Shown piece by piece: positions 8,389 to 17,603 of a stretch of 64,000 bases of DNA (its first letter is position 1; each line of letters opens with the position of its first letter). The notes under the pieces are model-generated. The model saw only the letters and a list, made by a program, of their open reading frames with translations, did not search any database and was not told where the DNA came from. A program made the translations under genes and the position numbers. Source of the stretch: Prosthecochloris marina (GTDB taxonomy: Bacteria; Bacteroidota; Chlorobiia; Chlorobiales; Chlorobiaceae); contig NZ_PDNZ01000008.1 of assembly GCF_003182595.1 (NCBI RefSeq), positions 1-64,000 on the forward strand. Reading direction: 5' to 3'.

Positions 8389-9105
8389 ATGACAGGAATC
8401 AACAGCGTGCAACACAACGATACATTTGCATTCATTTTCGACATGGATGGCGTTCTCGTCGACAACATGCATATGCATGCCCGTTCATGGGTGGAACTTT
8501 TTCAAGATTACGGACTTGAAGGCCTCGATCCCGATCGTTACCTCCGCGAAACTGCAGGTATGAAAGGCCTCGATGTTCTTCGTCATTTTCTCGACAAAGA
8601 CATAACACCTGAAAAGGCCGAACAGCTCACGGAGCTGAAGGATTTTCTTTACCGCTTCATGTACAGAGATGAAATCCGCCCGATTGAAGGACTCGAAGTG
8701 TTTCTCGACAAAGCTGAATCAATGAAGATCAAACTTGGAGTCGGCACGGGTGCAGGAGCGAGAAACATCGAATACACACTTGGCATTCCCGGCCTGAAAA
8801 ACCGCTTCAATGCTGTCGTTGGATCACATCAGGTACGCTATGGAAAACCCCATCCTGACATTTTTCTGCGCGTTGCGGAACTCCTCGAAACCGAACCGTC
8901 CAGGTGCATTGTTTTCGAAGATGCTCTGCCCGGTCTCGAAGCAGCTTATGCTGCCGGCATGAAAAGCATTGCACTTACAACGACAAATCCCGCTGAAATC
9001 ATGCGGGACCGTCCAGGCGTCATGGCTGTCATCGATGATTTTACAGCCCTTTCTCCAGAGAAAATCCTTGAAAAATCCTGTATTGCACAACCATCAGCAA
9101 GCTAA
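8389..9105 (+). CDS. HAD-family phosphatase (beta-phosphoglucomutase-like)
   Basis: The 238-residue HAD hydrolase has the DxD motif as DMDGVLVDN (Asp18, Asp20), a helical cap domain (about 26-95), a GTGAG loop as motif II and the acidic motif VFEDALPGLEAA near residue 180. This layout fits beta-phosphoglucomutase and sugar-phosphate phosphatases. It lies between trpS and argS, which gives no functional clue. A GTG at 8407 is an alternative start. Confidence 0.85.
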   Translation: MTGINSVQHNDTFAFIFDMDGVLVDNMHMHARSWVELFQDYGLEGLDPDRYLRETAGMKGLDVLRHFLDKDITPEKAEQLTELKDFLYRFMYRDEIRPIEGLEVFLDKAESMKIKLGVGTGAGARNIEYTLGIPGLKNRFNAVVGSHQVRYGKPHPDIFLRVAELLETEPSRCIVFEDALPGLEAAYAAGMKSIALTTTNPAEIMRDRPGVMAVIDDFTALSPEKILEKSCIAQPSAS

Positions 9106-9123
9106 GGCAACAACACTTTTGAC

Positions 9124-10779
9124 ATGCGGGAATATTTTATAGAACACATACGAACAGCCCTGAAAACAGCAGGCATCGCAACAGAAAAAGATATTCAGAT
9201 AGAAAAACCGGCAGACAACAAGTTCGGAGACTTTTCAACGAATATCGCCCTCGTGCTTGCTAAAGAGTGTAGAAAAAACCCTCGCCAGCTTTCCCAAGAG
9301 ATCACCGAACAACTTTCCTTCAAGCCGGGAACTGTCCGGAAAACGGAAATCGCCGGCCCGGGGTTCATTAACTTTTACCTTGAACCTGCATTCATCATGC
9401 AGTTGCTCGAACAAGCCATCACCGAAGGCGATGGATTCGGGCAGAGCCTTGTCGGGCAAGACAAAACAGCCATTGTCGAGTATGTCAGCGCAAATCCGAC
9501 AGGACCGCTCACTATAGGCCGGGGAAGAGGTGGCGTACTCGGAGACTGTATAGCCAACATCCTCGAAGCACAGGGATACACCGTCACCAGGGAATACTAT
9601 TTCAACGACGCTGGCAGGCAAATGACAATTCTTGCCGAATCGGTCCGTTTTCGTTACCTCGAGCTTTGCGGAGAGGTGATCGATTTCCCTGAAACCCATT
9701 ATCAAGGCAGCTATATCAAAGTTATTGCCGAAAAGCTCTTTGAAAAACAAGGCAAAGCTCTACTCAAAACAGACGATCTCGCTCCGTTCAAGCAAACTGC
9801 TGAAACCTATATTTTCACCCATATCAAAAGCACGCTTCACCGCTTGGACATAACCCATGACAGTTACTTCAACGAGCACAAACTTTACCTGCCGGACGAG
9901 AGCGATAAATCGCCGAACCGGCAGGTGATCGACCTGCTCCGAGAAAAGGGGTACATTGACGAGTACGACGGAGCGACCTGGTTTACAACCTCGAAACTCG
10001 GACAGGAAAAAGACAAGGTTCTTGTCAAGTCAAGCGGAGAACCCAGTTACCGCCTTCCGGATATCGCCTATCATATCACGAAATTCAAACGGGGGTTTTC
10101 CGAAATCGTCAATATTTTCGGAGCCGATCATATCGATGAATATCCCGACATCATCGAAGCCTTGAGAATCCTTGGCTACGATACCGACCGTATTCGTGTC
10201 GCCATCAATCAGTTCGTAACCACGACCGTCAATGGTGAAACGGTCAAGATGTCAACCAGAAAAGGTAACGCTGACCTGCTGGACGACCTTATCGATGATG
10301 TCGGTGCCGATGCAACAAGGCTTTTCTTCATCATGCGCAGTAAAGATTCTCACCTGAATTTCGATGTAGAGCTGGCAAAAAAGCAGTCGAAAGACAACCC
10401 GGTCTTCTATCTCCAATACGCACATGCCCGGATTTGCAGCTTGCTTCGCATGGCCGAGCAGGAAGCCGGTTTTACCCTACCTGCCGAGGGAATGCAGCTC
10501 ATGCGAAAAATGACCTCCGATCACGAAATCCGCCTCGGCTTCATGTTGCTTGAGTTTCCCGAAGTCATCGACGTCTGCGGAAGGTTTCTGGAGCCGCAGA
10601 AAATGGTCGAGTATCTGCATAGCGTAGCCGAACTGTATCACCGTTTCTATCAGGAATGCCCCATTCTCAAAGCAGAACCGGATATACGTACAGCAAGGCT
10701 CTTTCTCTCCGTTGCAACCCGGCAGGTTCTTCGCAACGGATTCAGAATACTGGGAATATCGGCACCGGAATCCATGTAA
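9124..10779 (+). CDS. argS: Arginyl-tRNA synthetase with altered HIGH motif
   Basis: The 551-residue class I ArgRS has an N-terminal Add-1 domain (about 1-95), the catalytic domain and a C-terminal DALR anticodon-binding domain (about 430-551, starting near [14 protein letters not shown]). The entry motif [11 protein letters not shown] is normal, but the HIGH element, commonly H-[VI]-G-H, reads TIGR at 130-133, with both histidines replaced. The KMSKS counterpart is KMSTR (375-379). The frame is otherwise intact and full length, so this looks like lineage variation rather than decay. Confidence 0.95.
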   Translation: MREYFIEHIRTALKTAGIATEKDIQIEKPADNKFGDFSTNIALVLAKECRKNPRQLSQEITEQLSFKPGTVRKTEIAGPGFINFYLEPAFIMQLLEQAITEGDGFGQSLVGQDKTAIVEYVSANPTGPLTIGRGRGGVLGDCIANILEAQGYTVTREYYFNDAGRQMTILAESVRFRYLELCGEVIDFPETHYQGSYIKVIAEKLFEKQGKALLKTDDLAPFKQTAETYIFTHIKSTLHRLDITHDSYFNEHKLYLPDESDKSPNRQVIDLLREKGYIDEYDGATWFTTSKLGQEKDKVLVKSSGEPSYRLPDIAYHITKFKRGFSEIVNIFGADHIDEYPDIIEALRILGYDTDRIRVAINQFVTTTVNGETVKMSTRKGNADLLDDLIDDVGADATRLFFIMRSKDSHLNFDVELAKKQSKDNPVFYLQYAHARICSLLRMAEQEAGFTLPAEGMQLMRKMTSDHEIRLGFMLLEFPEVIDVCGRFLEPQKMVEYLHSVAELYHRFYQECPILKAEPDIRTARLFLSVATRQVLRNGFRILGISAPESM

Positions 10780-10824
10780 GGAAGAAATACAATGGCAAAA
10801 TGGCAAACCTGAAGGCTGGCAGGC

Positions 10825-11421
10825 TTATTGTTCCGTAGACCTGTACAATCCTTCTTCAACAATGTATCGCCATATGGAGGACGGGACCTGTTGAGAGCAA
10901 TCTTCTCCTGAAGCAATACGATCCCTTATGTCCGTTGAGGATAATGGAAGGTTGAAATTGATACGATGAAATTTTTGTTCGTGCAGCTTTTCGAGGCTGG
11001 CTTCTTCAGCCGCCGATTCCCTAGCGAAAACAACGATGTTGCAACGTCGGATCAACTCCTCCCACGACTTCCAGTGACGGAAGTTCCGGTAGTTATCCTC
11101 ACCGATCAAAAGGGTTATATTCGGTGACGAGTAGATCTCTTCAAGATATGTCACGAGATCAATCGTATAGGAAGGATATGCACGGTCGACTTCCCAACTG
11201 CAAACTTCAGCGATAGCGCCGGTTCTGTTGACTGTTTCAGCCAGCAACCCGGCCATCCGCACCCGGTCCCTATCGGTTGATTGAGGACTCTCTTTCAACG
11301 GGTTGTTCGAGACAGAAATAACCAGCCGGTTTATCGGCAAGAGCTCCCTTGCATAAAGACACAGGGCAAGGTGACCATTATGCGGAGGGTCGAATGTTCC
11401 ACCAAAAACAGCAAGTTGCAC
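10825..11421 (-). CDS. nadD: Nicotinate-nucleotide adenylyltransferase
   Basis: This 198-residue nucleotidyltransferase makes deamido-NAD from nicotinate mononucleotide and ATP. It starts with GTG after an AGGAG site. GGTFDPPHNGH at 7-17 is the ATP-binding signature, and LPLSSTDIRDRI near the C-terminus is the second family motif. It follows bamD with a 12-base gap, so the two are probably one transcript, and it is convergent with argS. Confidence 0.95.
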   Translation of the reverse strand: MQLAVFGGTFDPPHNGHLALCLYARELLPINRLVISVSNNPLKESPQSTDRDRVRMAGLLAETVNRTGAIAEVCSWEVDRAYPSYTIDLVTYLEEIYSSPNITLLIGEDNYRNFRHWKSWEELIRRCNIVVFARESAAEEASLEKLHEQKFHRINFNLPLSSTDIRDRIASGEDCSQQVPSSIWRYIVEEGLYRSTEQ

Positions 11422-11433
11422 GGCTCCTGCACT

Positions 11434-12333
11434 CTATCCGTTCTCGAAATGCTCTACAATGCTGTCGCGATAATCCTCAACCTTTTCCATGTTTTCAGGA
11501 AACTGCTGATCATACGCATCGAGAGCTGCTTGCGCCTCAAACCATTTTTCTCTCTTTATAAGCACCCCGATCTTGCCGAACCACGCTTTTTCATAGTAGG
11601 TCGTATCGGGATAAAAACGGATAACATTGTCATAATATGCTATCGAACCGCGATATTTTTTAAGCTTCTGATATTGTTCGGCAATAGAATACTCGCTCAA
11701 TGCAAGTTTCTCCCTGAGTTCACCAATGCTTGTGCTGCTTTCTGCGATTTTATCGAGTCTTGCATACTGAGCCTCGACAATAGCGAGATTTCTTTTATAC
11801 AGATCATTCTCGGGATTAAGCGCCACAAGTTCCGTGTACATTTCGATATCACTTTGCAGTTGCTGAGGATCCCTGATAGGATACAGCTCCAGATAAAGCT
11901 GAAACTCACGGATGGCTTTTCTTGTATGTTCCTGATCCCGTGAAAAAGTCGGCGAAAGCTCTTTATGGGATTTCGCCAGTTTAAACTGCGAAGCCTCCGC
12001 ATATGGCGAGCCCGGCGTCTGCTCAAGAAGTCTTGTGTAAATATCGACTGCGAGCAGAAACTGTTCAGAACTGTAGTAGGCGTTAGCAAGGGCAAAAAGA
12101 ACGTCATCCTCGAGGGTCGTCGCTCTTGTATCGAACATCAGCGACTCCAGTTCGATGATAGCCTTGTCATAATCCTCTTTCGCAACAAGCTCCTGAGCAT
12201 AGGCATATCGAACAGCAGCATCTCCATCCTTCGGCGGCTTTACCGAAGAGCATGCTGAAAACAATGTACCTGTAATCAGACATACCCCGGCGATCAGAGC
12301 CACTCGTTTAATCAGAAATCTCGAAACCGGCAT
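11434..12333 (-). CDS. bamD: Outer-membrane assembly lipoprotein BamD
   Basis: The 299-residue lipoprotein has a lipobox ending FSAC at Cys28 and tetratricopeptide-like repeats, including AQELVAKEDYDKAIIELESL and a conserved C-terminal KYRGSIAYYDNVIRFYPDT repeat. BamD works with BamA to insert beta-barrel proteins. The ATG at 12333 was preferred over the frame opening at 12411 because it has ACGGAGTG before it and places the signal sequence at the N-terminus. It is the first gene of a bamD-nadD pair. Confidence 0.9.
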   Translation of the reverse strand: MPVSRFLIKRVALIAGVCLITGTLFSACSSVKPPKDGDAAVRYAYAQELVAKEDYDKAIIELESLMFDTRATTLEDDVLFALANAYYSSEQFLLAVDIYTRLLEQTPGSPYAEASQFKLAKSHKELSPTFSRDQEHTRKAIREFQLYLELYPIRDPQQLQSDIEMYTELVALNPENDLYKRNLAIVEAQYARLDKIAESSTSIGELREKLALSEYSIAEQYQKLKKYRGSIAYYDNVIRFYPDTTYYEKAWFGKIGVLIKREKWFEAQAALDAYDQQFPENMEKVEDYRDSIVEHFENG

Positions 12334-12684
12334 AACACACTCCGTAAATAAACATAAAAATGTATGAAGTAAGAGAATAAGACTATTCGGCTTAAAATCA
12401 AAAGCCAACACGGCAAAGAGGCTGATTCAAAAGAACTGCATCACGACAATCGGTCACCGTACGTACGTTTCCGACAGAGAGTCATGCCGCCCCGTCACAT
12501 AGAAGTTCGGATTTCACAGGAATAGCGGCATCGATACTGATTTTCTCTGGAAGATCGATCCCGGACCTGACCTGTACTATGGTTGTTTCGGATTTCACAG
12601 GTCAGACCCGAGGATGACAAAACTGCATAGAGACTCATTACTGAACGAATGAGACTGCCTCGATTTTTCCTTGCGGCAAAACTA
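12334..12684. other. Gene-free stretch with a 15-bp direct repeat and a small hairpin
   Basis: No convincing gene lies here. TTCGGATTTCACAGG occurs twice, at 12506-12520 and 12587-12601. CTCATT (12634-12639) and AATGAG (12648-12653) form a small hairpin downstream of the DUF2892 gene, possibly a weak terminator. The rest shows no recognisable signal. Confidence 0.4.
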
Positions 12685-12936
12685 TCAGACAGGCATGCGT
12701 TTTTCCTGCTTGGCGGGCTTTACAGATGGGTCGAGATAGCCGCCAGTGGAGCCGTAACCGCCTGCAGTATTGAAGCCCATCAGGGGATAGAGCGGACAGA
12801 ACCCCACGATTCCGGTAATCAATGGAACGAGACCGGTAAGCCACCACCAGCCCTGAAATACCAGTCCTGCTAAAAGCATTACAGAACCAAGAATGATTCT
12901 TACGTTTCTGTCAAGAACACCGATGTTTTTCTGCAT
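12685..12936 (-). CDS. DUF2892 (YgaP-type) small inner-membrane protein
   Basis: The 83-residue product begins MQKNIGVLDRNVRIILGSVM, the DUF2892 consensus, and has two hydrophobic helices separated by a short turn, with CPLYPLMGFNT after the second. The start is fixed by a GAGGAG site; the longer upstream frame is not coding. DUF2892 domains are the membrane anchor of rhodanese YgaP in E. coli, and free-standing versions are common near sulfur genes. A DsrE-family gene lies just upstream on the same strand, which hints at sulfur handling. Confidence 0.85.
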   Translation of the reverse strand: MQKNIGVLDRNVRIILGSVMLLAGLVFQGWWWLTGLVPLITGIVGFCPLYPLMGFNTAGGYGSTGGYLDPSVKPAKQEKRMPV

Positions 12937-13002
12937 GTTTTCAGGCTCCTCATTATTTAAGATGTTATTAAAAAACAAGTAGTGGAAAAATCTATTCCTG
13001 AA

Positions 13003-13024
13003 ATTACAACCTGCAAGCTGTAAT
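13003..13024. promoter_or_regulatory. 22-bp dyad between the DsrE and DUF2892 genes
   Basis: ATTACA at 13003 and TGTAAT ending at 13024 form the arms of a dyad whose centre (TGCA) is also symmetric; 18 of 22 positions agree with the reverse complement. It lies 67-88 bases upstream of the DUF2892 start, where an activator or repressor site would be expected. The arms resemble Crp/Fnr-like half sites only loosely. Confidence 0.35.
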
Positions 13025-13147
13025 ATCAAAAACCTCATATGATTTTTACCCCTGCTGCTCCCTGTCCGAACAGAACATGCTGACGGGAGCAACACTTATA
13101 ACACTCTTGAATAATCAGGAACCGTACAACTTTTTCAACAATGACGT

Positions 13148-13588
13148 TTAAAAAGTAAAGAGTTTGATATCCTCTTCCCGAAGCTTTTCAGCAACTACAG
13201 GTGGTTTCGCGACAGTGACACCTTCGATGAGGTTATCCGGAGTAGCCCCTTTGTTAGGGAGAAAAAGCGGGCACACTTCAACAGTAACCCCTTTTTTAAT
13301 GAGATTTTTCAGCAGCATTTGCGGTGACTTGTCCAGTGGCTTGACCATTGTCTGTTTGCTGTTTTTCATCGCAAGCTCTCCGCCTGGCCCACAGAGGAGC
13401 ATACGAACGCTTTTCTTCTGTTCAACGGTCTGGGTTGAAAGCACCATCGCCATCATCTGAGTCTGAACATCTCCGGTGGTTACAACGACAAAAAGGCCTT
13501 TTGTATCATCTGAAGCCATCGCCTGAAGCGGCATCATGCTTGCAGCAAGCAAGAGAAATGCTGCAAGGGTTTTTCCAAATACACGCAT
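13148..13588 (-). CDS. Exported DsrE-family protein
   Basis: The 146-residue protein has a clear signal peptide (about 1-26, cut after QAMA). The mature part resembles DsrE/YchN-like proteins: a beta strand FVVVTTGD, then LLCGPGGELAM, and a C-terminal VEVCPLFLPN with the Cys position used by sulfur carriers of this fold. Most DsrE proteins are cytoplasmic, so export is unusual. Function is unproven; persulfide binding or transfer in the periplasm would suit a sulfide-oxidising phototroph. Confidence 0.8.
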   Translation of the reverse strand: MRVFGKTLAAFLLLAASMMPLQAMASDDTKGLFVVVTTGDVQTQMMAMVLSTQTVEQKKSVRMLLCGPGGELAMKNSKQTMVKPLDKSPQMLLKNLIKKGVTVEVCPLFLPNKGATPDNLIEGVTVAKPPVVAEKLREEDIKLFTF

Positions 13589-13740
13589 AGTAATCGTTTC
13601 TTTTGGGGTTCATAAATGAAATAATAATGAAGCATGCCTCCGACAAAGAGCCGAAAGCGACGTAATATAGGGATAGTATCTTCCCAATAAAAGCAAAAAA
13701 GAAGAATGCATACGGGATATACCGGGAAAAACACGGCTGG

Positions 13741-13816
13741 TGGTGGAGCTTAGGGGAGTCGAACCCCTGACCTTCTCATTGCGAACGAGACGCTCTACCA
13801 ACTGAGCTAAAGCCCC
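13741..13816 (-). tRNA. tRNA-Ala (anticodon CGC)
   Basis: The minus strand folds as a full cloverleaf: acceptor GGGGCTT with AAGCTCC, D arm GCTC/GAGC, anticodon loop TTCGCAA giving CGC, and a TTCGACT T-loop. The acceptor contains G3-U70, the identity pair for alanine. CCA is encoded in the gene (13741-13743). It reads GCG codons. Confidence 0.96.
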
Positions 13817-13890
13817 ATGCAAGAGTTTTTACATGAAACCGGAAAGGATCATAGACAACGTTCGTTGTGCACCCTCTCCGATATCCGGTT

Positions 13891-13923
13891 CAAAAAAAAG
13901 CCTGCGTTGAAAAGCAGGCTTTT
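13891..13923 (-). terminator. Rho-independent terminator of the atp operon
   Basis: AAAAGCCTGC (13896-13905) pairs with GCAGGCTTTT (13914-13923) as a 10-bp stem. On the minus strand it is followed by a run of eight T residues. It lies 40 bases after the atpH stop and before tRNA-Ala. Confidence 0.9.
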
Positions 13924-13962
13924 AAAAATCACGATATCTCTTTTCTTCCCGATCCCCCGGTA

Positions 13963-14502
13963 TCATGCATTTTCGGTAAGAGCACTGTTGAGCTGCTGCA
14001 GCTGGTGTTTTACGCTGTTGTCAAGAATCGTGTCACCGATCTTTACGGTTACACCACCTAAAAGAGCTTTATCAAGAGACAATCTTGCCTTGACTTTCTT
14101 ACCGGTATACTTTGCAAGTCCGTCGATCAGCTTTTTCGACTGTTCGTCGTCCAACTCGACTGCACTTGCGACATCAACGTTGACAATACCATCCCTTTCA
14201 TCCTGCAGTGCGGAATACTCGTCGATAACATCCTGCAGTATCGATGCTCGTTTTTTTCTACAGAGCAGGTTGATGAACAACAACGTTTTTTCGCTCAGGC
14301 CACTGAAAACCTCTTTCAGAATACGGGCCTTGGTGTCCCCCTTGATAATAGGACTTTTCAACATCGTGACGAGGTCACGTGAATGATCAAGAGTCACGCG
14401 AATCACCTCGAGATCATTGGCGACCGCTTCAGCCAAACCACCCTCTTCAGCAACCTCGAGTAACGCTTTGGCATACCGCCTGCTCGCTATTGTACTTGAC
14501 AT
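13963..14502 (-). CDS. atpH: ATP synthase F1 subunit delta
   Basis: The 179-residue OSCP/delta subunit joins the F1 head to the b-subunit stalk. The N-terminal helical domain starts [13 protein letters not shown], and the C-terminal segment contains [26 protein letters not shown], the delta signature. It is the last gene of the cluster, 13 bases after atpF, and is followed by a strong terminator. Genes for alpha, gamma, beta and epsilon are not downstream. Confidence 0.95.
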   Translation of the reverse strand: MSSTIASRRYAKALLEVAEEGGLAEAVANDLEVIRVTLDHSRDLVTMLKSPIIKGDTKARILKEVFSGLSEKTLLFINLLCRKKRASILQDVIDEYSALQDERDGIVNVDVASAVELDDEQSKKLIDGLAKYTGKKVKARLSLDKALLGGVTVKIGDTILDNSVKHQLQQLNSALTENA

Positions 14503-14515
14503 TTTCAGGACCCTT

Positions 14516-15043
14516 TCAGTTACGGTTTTGCGACAGATCCTGAATCATGCTGTCAACAATTTTCTTTTGCTTTTCAGCATCCAGGTTCGCCATAATGATT
14601 TTTTCGGCACCTTTGACAGCAAGATCAGCAACCTCTGTTCTCAGCTCCATCAAAGCACGGCGCTTTTCCTGCTCGATTTCATCTTTTGCAGACGCTATCA
14701 TTTTGGCAGCTTCCGTTTGAGCCTTTTCGGTGATTTCCGCACGGAGCTTGTCACCATACTCTTTTCCTTCCCTAACGATCTTTTCCGCTTCCGAATCCGC
14801 CTTAGCCAGAAGCGCCTTGTTTTTTCTCAGCACCTCTTCAGCTTCTTCTTTTGCCGTATGCGCTCGATCGATAGAATCCTGAATCCCTTTTTCTCTTTCC
14901 TCAAGAGCATTGAGCATCGGCACCCAGGTAAACTTTTTCAAAATGAAGAGCACGATAACGAACGTGACGGTCGTCCAGAAAATAAGCCCGGGATTAGGGT
15001 CGAGCAAGCCGCCGCTTAGCACTATAATTCCTGACGTAAGCAT
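14516..15043 (-). CDS. atpF: ATP synthase Fo subunit b
   Basis: The 175-residue subunit b has one N-terminal membrane helix (about 18-35, [16 protein letters not shown]) and a long charged coiled coil (about 45-165) forming the peripheral stalk. It lies between atpE and atpH, as is usual for Fo genes. Confidence 0.95.
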   Translation of the reverse strand: MLTSGIIVLSGGLLDPNPGLIFWTTVTFVIVLFILKKFTWVPMLNALEEREKGIQDSIDRAHTAKEEAEEVLRKNKALLAKADSEAEKIVREGKEYGDKLRAEITEKAQTEAAKMIASAKDEIEQEKRRALMELRTEVADLAVKGAEKIIMANLDAEKQKKIVDSMIQDLSQNRN

Positions 15044-15144
15044 GGAATACTATTCTCCTTTACGATTGAATAAATCCGAAATGCGGCAAATCATTATAAC
15101 AGCCGCATTCGGTTCTCATGACGTATGATGTATTACTTTTCCGC

Positions 15145-15381
15145 TTACTTCAAAACCAGCAACACTGCGATAACCTCACCGAACAGGGCAACACCCTCGA
15201 TAAGTGCGGCAGCAATGATCATGGTTGTACGGATATCCGCAGTTGCCTCAGGATTGCGAGCGGTACCTTCAGCAGCTGAGCCTGCAATGTTACCGATACC
15301 AAGACCTGCCCCAAGAACAGCTAAACCTGCGGCTATACCGGCACCCAGATAACCCAAGCCTTCATTACCCAAACCTTCCAT
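15145..15381 (-). CDS. atpE: ATP synthase Fo subunit c
   Basis: The 78-residue proteolipid has two glycine-rich membrane helices with the RNPEA loop (42-46). The ion-carrying carboxylate is Glu62 in ALIEGVALFGEV. The first helix shows no extra Gln/Glu of the kind used in sodium-binding rings, which favours proton coupling. It lies between atpB and atpF. Confidence 0.96.
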   Translation of the reverse strand: MEGLGNEGLGYLGAGIAAGLAVLGAGLGIGNIAGSAAEGTARNPEATADIRTTMIIAAALIEGVALFGEVIAVLLVLK

Positions 15382-15493
15382 GTTTTTACTCCCTCCAAAT
15401 GATTTGTTATGTATTGAGATCTACTGAAAAAACGGTTTAAAACCCTGACAAAAGTACAAAATATAACTGGTAATAAGAACTATCTCTTTCCGA

Positions 15494-16507
15494 TCAATGC
15501 GCAGCCTCAGCGTCATGACTTTCATGTGATGAAGCAAGCCCTATAAAGAGCGCGGAAAGCATCGTGAAAATAAATGCCTGAAGGAAAGAAACAAAGATTT
15601 CAAGCAAATAGATGAAAATCGCAAATGGTACCGACACGAGCACCGCAACGATATAGCTCTTAAGAATAAAGCTGATGAAAATCAAACTGAGGATGATGAT
15701 GTGTCCGGCCGTCATATTCGCAAAAAGTCGGATGGTCAATGCAAACGGCTTGGTGAACAGACCGATGACCTCGATTGGAATCATGATTATCCAGAGAGCC
15801 CAATGCGTACCTGCCGTCAGATGCGCAAGGTAACCTTTGATGCCGTGTGCTTTGAGTGCGGAAACCTGGGTGATAAAAAAGGTAAAGACAGCGAGCGTCA
15901 ACGTAACATTGACGTTACCTGTCGCCGTCGCACCGTACGGAACAAGACCGAGCAGATTCAGTACAAGAATGAAAACAAACACCGTCAACAGATACGGCAT
16001 GTGCTTTTCGTACCCCTCGCCAATATTCGATTTTGCGACATCGAGCCGGATAAATTCGACAAGAGCCTCCATGGCATTGGTAAGACCACCCGGAGCCTTG
16101 CGGCTGTTGACCGATTTATATTGATTACCGACGTAACCGAAAACAAGCAGCAGAATAGCAGCGGCCAGCCACATAAAAACAACGTGACGAGTGATGGATA
16201 TGTCAAAACCACCTATAACTATTTTCGGAAGAGCGAATTTACCGAACGGGTCGAACTCCATGAGATTGCTGTCGAGAATGTGATGCATGATCACATCTCC
16301 AGCACTACCATGCTCCTCTTCACCATGACCGGCTTCGCCATGAGCTGCATCAGCATGAACCGCAGCCTCCTCATGCGCCACAGCCTCACTATGTTCTTCT
16401 GCTGAAGATGCATATGCCGATGCACCGAAGCCAAAAAGCAATGACATAATCAGCATCACAACAACCCTGACAAGCTCACCGGACTGTAAAGCGTTAAACC
16501 GTTTCAT
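15494..16507 (-). CDS. atpB: ATP synthase Fo subunit a with His-rich N-terminal extension
   Basis: The 337-residue subunit a forms the ion channel. The essential Arg lies in [13 protein letters not shown]. Before the usual fold it has a signal-like segment (about 13-34) and a Glu/His/Ala-rich stretch (about 35-75) with many His residues. Such leaders occur in Chlorobi and Bacteroidetes subunit a. Its start overlaps the atpI-like stop as ATGA, showing translational coupling. Confidence 0.95.
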   Translation of the reverse strand: MKRFNALQSGELVRVVVMLIMSLLFGFGASAYASSAEEHSEAVAHEEAAVHADAAHGEAGHGEEEHGSAGDVIMHHILDSNLMEFDPFGKFALPKIVIGGFDISITRHVVFMWLAAAILLLVFGYVGNQYKSVNSRKAPGGLTNAMEALVEFIRLDVAKSNIGEGYEKHMPYLLTVFVFILVLNLLGLVPYGATATGNVNVTLTLAVFTFFITQVSALKAHGIKGYLAHLTAGTHWALWIIMIPIEVIGLFTKPFALTIRLFANMTAGHIIILSLIFISFILKSYIVAVLVSVPFAIFIYLLEIFVSFLQAFIFTMLSALFIGLASSHESHDAEAAH

Positions 16508-16899
16508 GCGACTCTTTTTTTCTGTTTGTTCTTCTTTTGATATCCGAGAATTTCAACAATCACGTAAATACAGTAAAAAGCGAAAAACGACACAACGAAG
16601 TCATTGATCACAACAAGACTTTGCAGGATGATAACAGCAAGAAGCACCATCAGCACCAATAACCTTAATACCAACCCTCCGAAAACAACCTTGGTATACT
16701 CGGCTTGAGATTTGTCATAAGCTAGCTCAAACAGCAGGTAACCGATAAGAGAATTGGCAGCGATCAATATCCAGGCAACAAAAACAGAGCCGAGGTCGAT
16801 GTTATACTCGGTGGCGCTCCAGAATATCACCCCCCATAAAATGACGGACAAGATAAGGATCTTTATCAGAAAATCAAACAGCGGTTTCATAAGATGCAA
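16504..16899 (-). CDS. ATP synthase-associated membrane protein (AtpI-like)
   Basis: The 131-residue protein has four predicted membrane helices (about 9-27, 38-58, 72-95 and 100-120) and a basic C-terminus ([10 protein letters not shown]). Sequence alone gives only weak family identity, but position, size and topology match the AtpI-type protein before atpB that helps assemble the c-ring. Its stop overlaps the atpB start. Confidence 0.7.
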   Translation of the reverse strand: MHLMKPLFDFLIKILILSVILWGVIFWSATEYNIDLGSVFVAWILIAANSLIGYLLFELAYDKSQAEYTKVVFGGLVLRLLVLMVLLAVIILQSLVVINDFVVSFFAFYCIYVIVEILGYQKKNKQKKRVA

Positions 16900-16919
16900 A
16901 AGAATTGAAGTTTACCATG

Positions 16920-17168
16920 TTACCGACCTTTCCGGTTCGCGTTTTTAACAACTTTTATCAGAAGCAGTATCATCCCCGTCAATCCTGCCCCGACGCCGAT
17001 AAGCAGAAACAGGGGAGACGTACCCAACTGCTCATCCACCCAATAACCTCCGAGAACAAAAAAAGCAAAACTGATGGCAATCTGAAAGCCAATTCCGAGA
17101 TAATCGGACAAGGCCCGGACAGATCTTCCGAAATAATCTGAAAATTTTTCTTTGTCTCCGGACCTCAT
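16920..17168 (-). CDS. atpZ: AtpZ/AtpI-family protein
   Basis: The 82-residue protein has two membrane helices (about 24-44 and 52-71) and the family segment GFQIAISFAFFVLGGYWVDEQLG. AtpZ-type proteins are encoded before atpI in many operons and have been linked to ion or Mg supply to the enzyme. The start overlaps the bactofilin stop as ATGA. Confidence 0.8.
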   Translation of the reverse strand: MRSGDKEKFSDYFGRSVRALSDYLGIGFQIAISFAFFVLGGYWVDEQLGTSPLFLLIGVGAGLTGMILLLIKVVKNANRKGR

Positions 17169-17590
17169 ATGCTTTTCACCTCTGAAAGCTGTGGCTCAGA
17201 CTCTCTTTCCAGCAACTGCTCCTTGAACCCTTCATCCTGTTTCATGAAAACTCTTCCGTTCAGTTTAGCCCCGTCCTCAACGTCGAGAGCAGTAACCCTC
17301 AGATCTCCGTCAATTGCAGCGGTGGCTTCAAGCCGGAGCTCTCCGGAGATATCGGCATTTCCTCTGAACTTTCCTGCAACTCTCATGTTCTCGGCGCTTA
17401 TTTCACCCTCTACGACCCCTTCGCTACCGATGATCAGTGTTGATCTGCAGGTAACCTGGCCGGACACGTTCCCGTCAACCCTGATGTCACCATCAGCCAC
17501 AAGTTCGCCTTGAACTGAAGTACCCTCCATCAAAAGAGTCAAGCCTCCGGCCGAACCGGATCTGCGTTTTTTTCCTTTTTTACTGAACAT
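17165..17590 (-). CDS. Bactofilin cytoskeletal protein
   Basis: The 141-residue product has a basic N-terminus (SKKGKKRRSGS) and a central bactofilin beta-helix (about 22-118) built from short repeats such as GELVADGDIRVDGNVSG and GDLRVTALDVEDGAKLNG. Bactofilins form nucleotide-free filaments that localise cell-wall enzymes. The gene lies 13 bases after an M23 peptidase gene; bactofilin-M23 pairs shape cells in several bacteria (CcmA-Csd1, BacA-LmdC). The ATGA overlap with atpZ ties it to the ATP synthase transcript. Confidence 0.92.
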   Translation of the reverse strand: MFSKKGKKRRSGSAGGLTLLMEGTSVQGELVADGDIRVDGNVSGQVTCRSTLIIGSEGVVEGEISAENMRVAGKFRGNADISGELRLEATAAIDGDLRVTALDVEDGAKLNGRVFMKQDEGFKEQLLERESEPQLSEVKSI

Positions 17591-17603
17591 GTTTTACACC
17601 TGT

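Noticed and set aside
12559..12605. SRP-RNA-like string GGACCTGACCTG
   Set aside because: It lacks the GGAAGGAAGCA core and flanking helix; the true SRP RNA is at 7035-7134.
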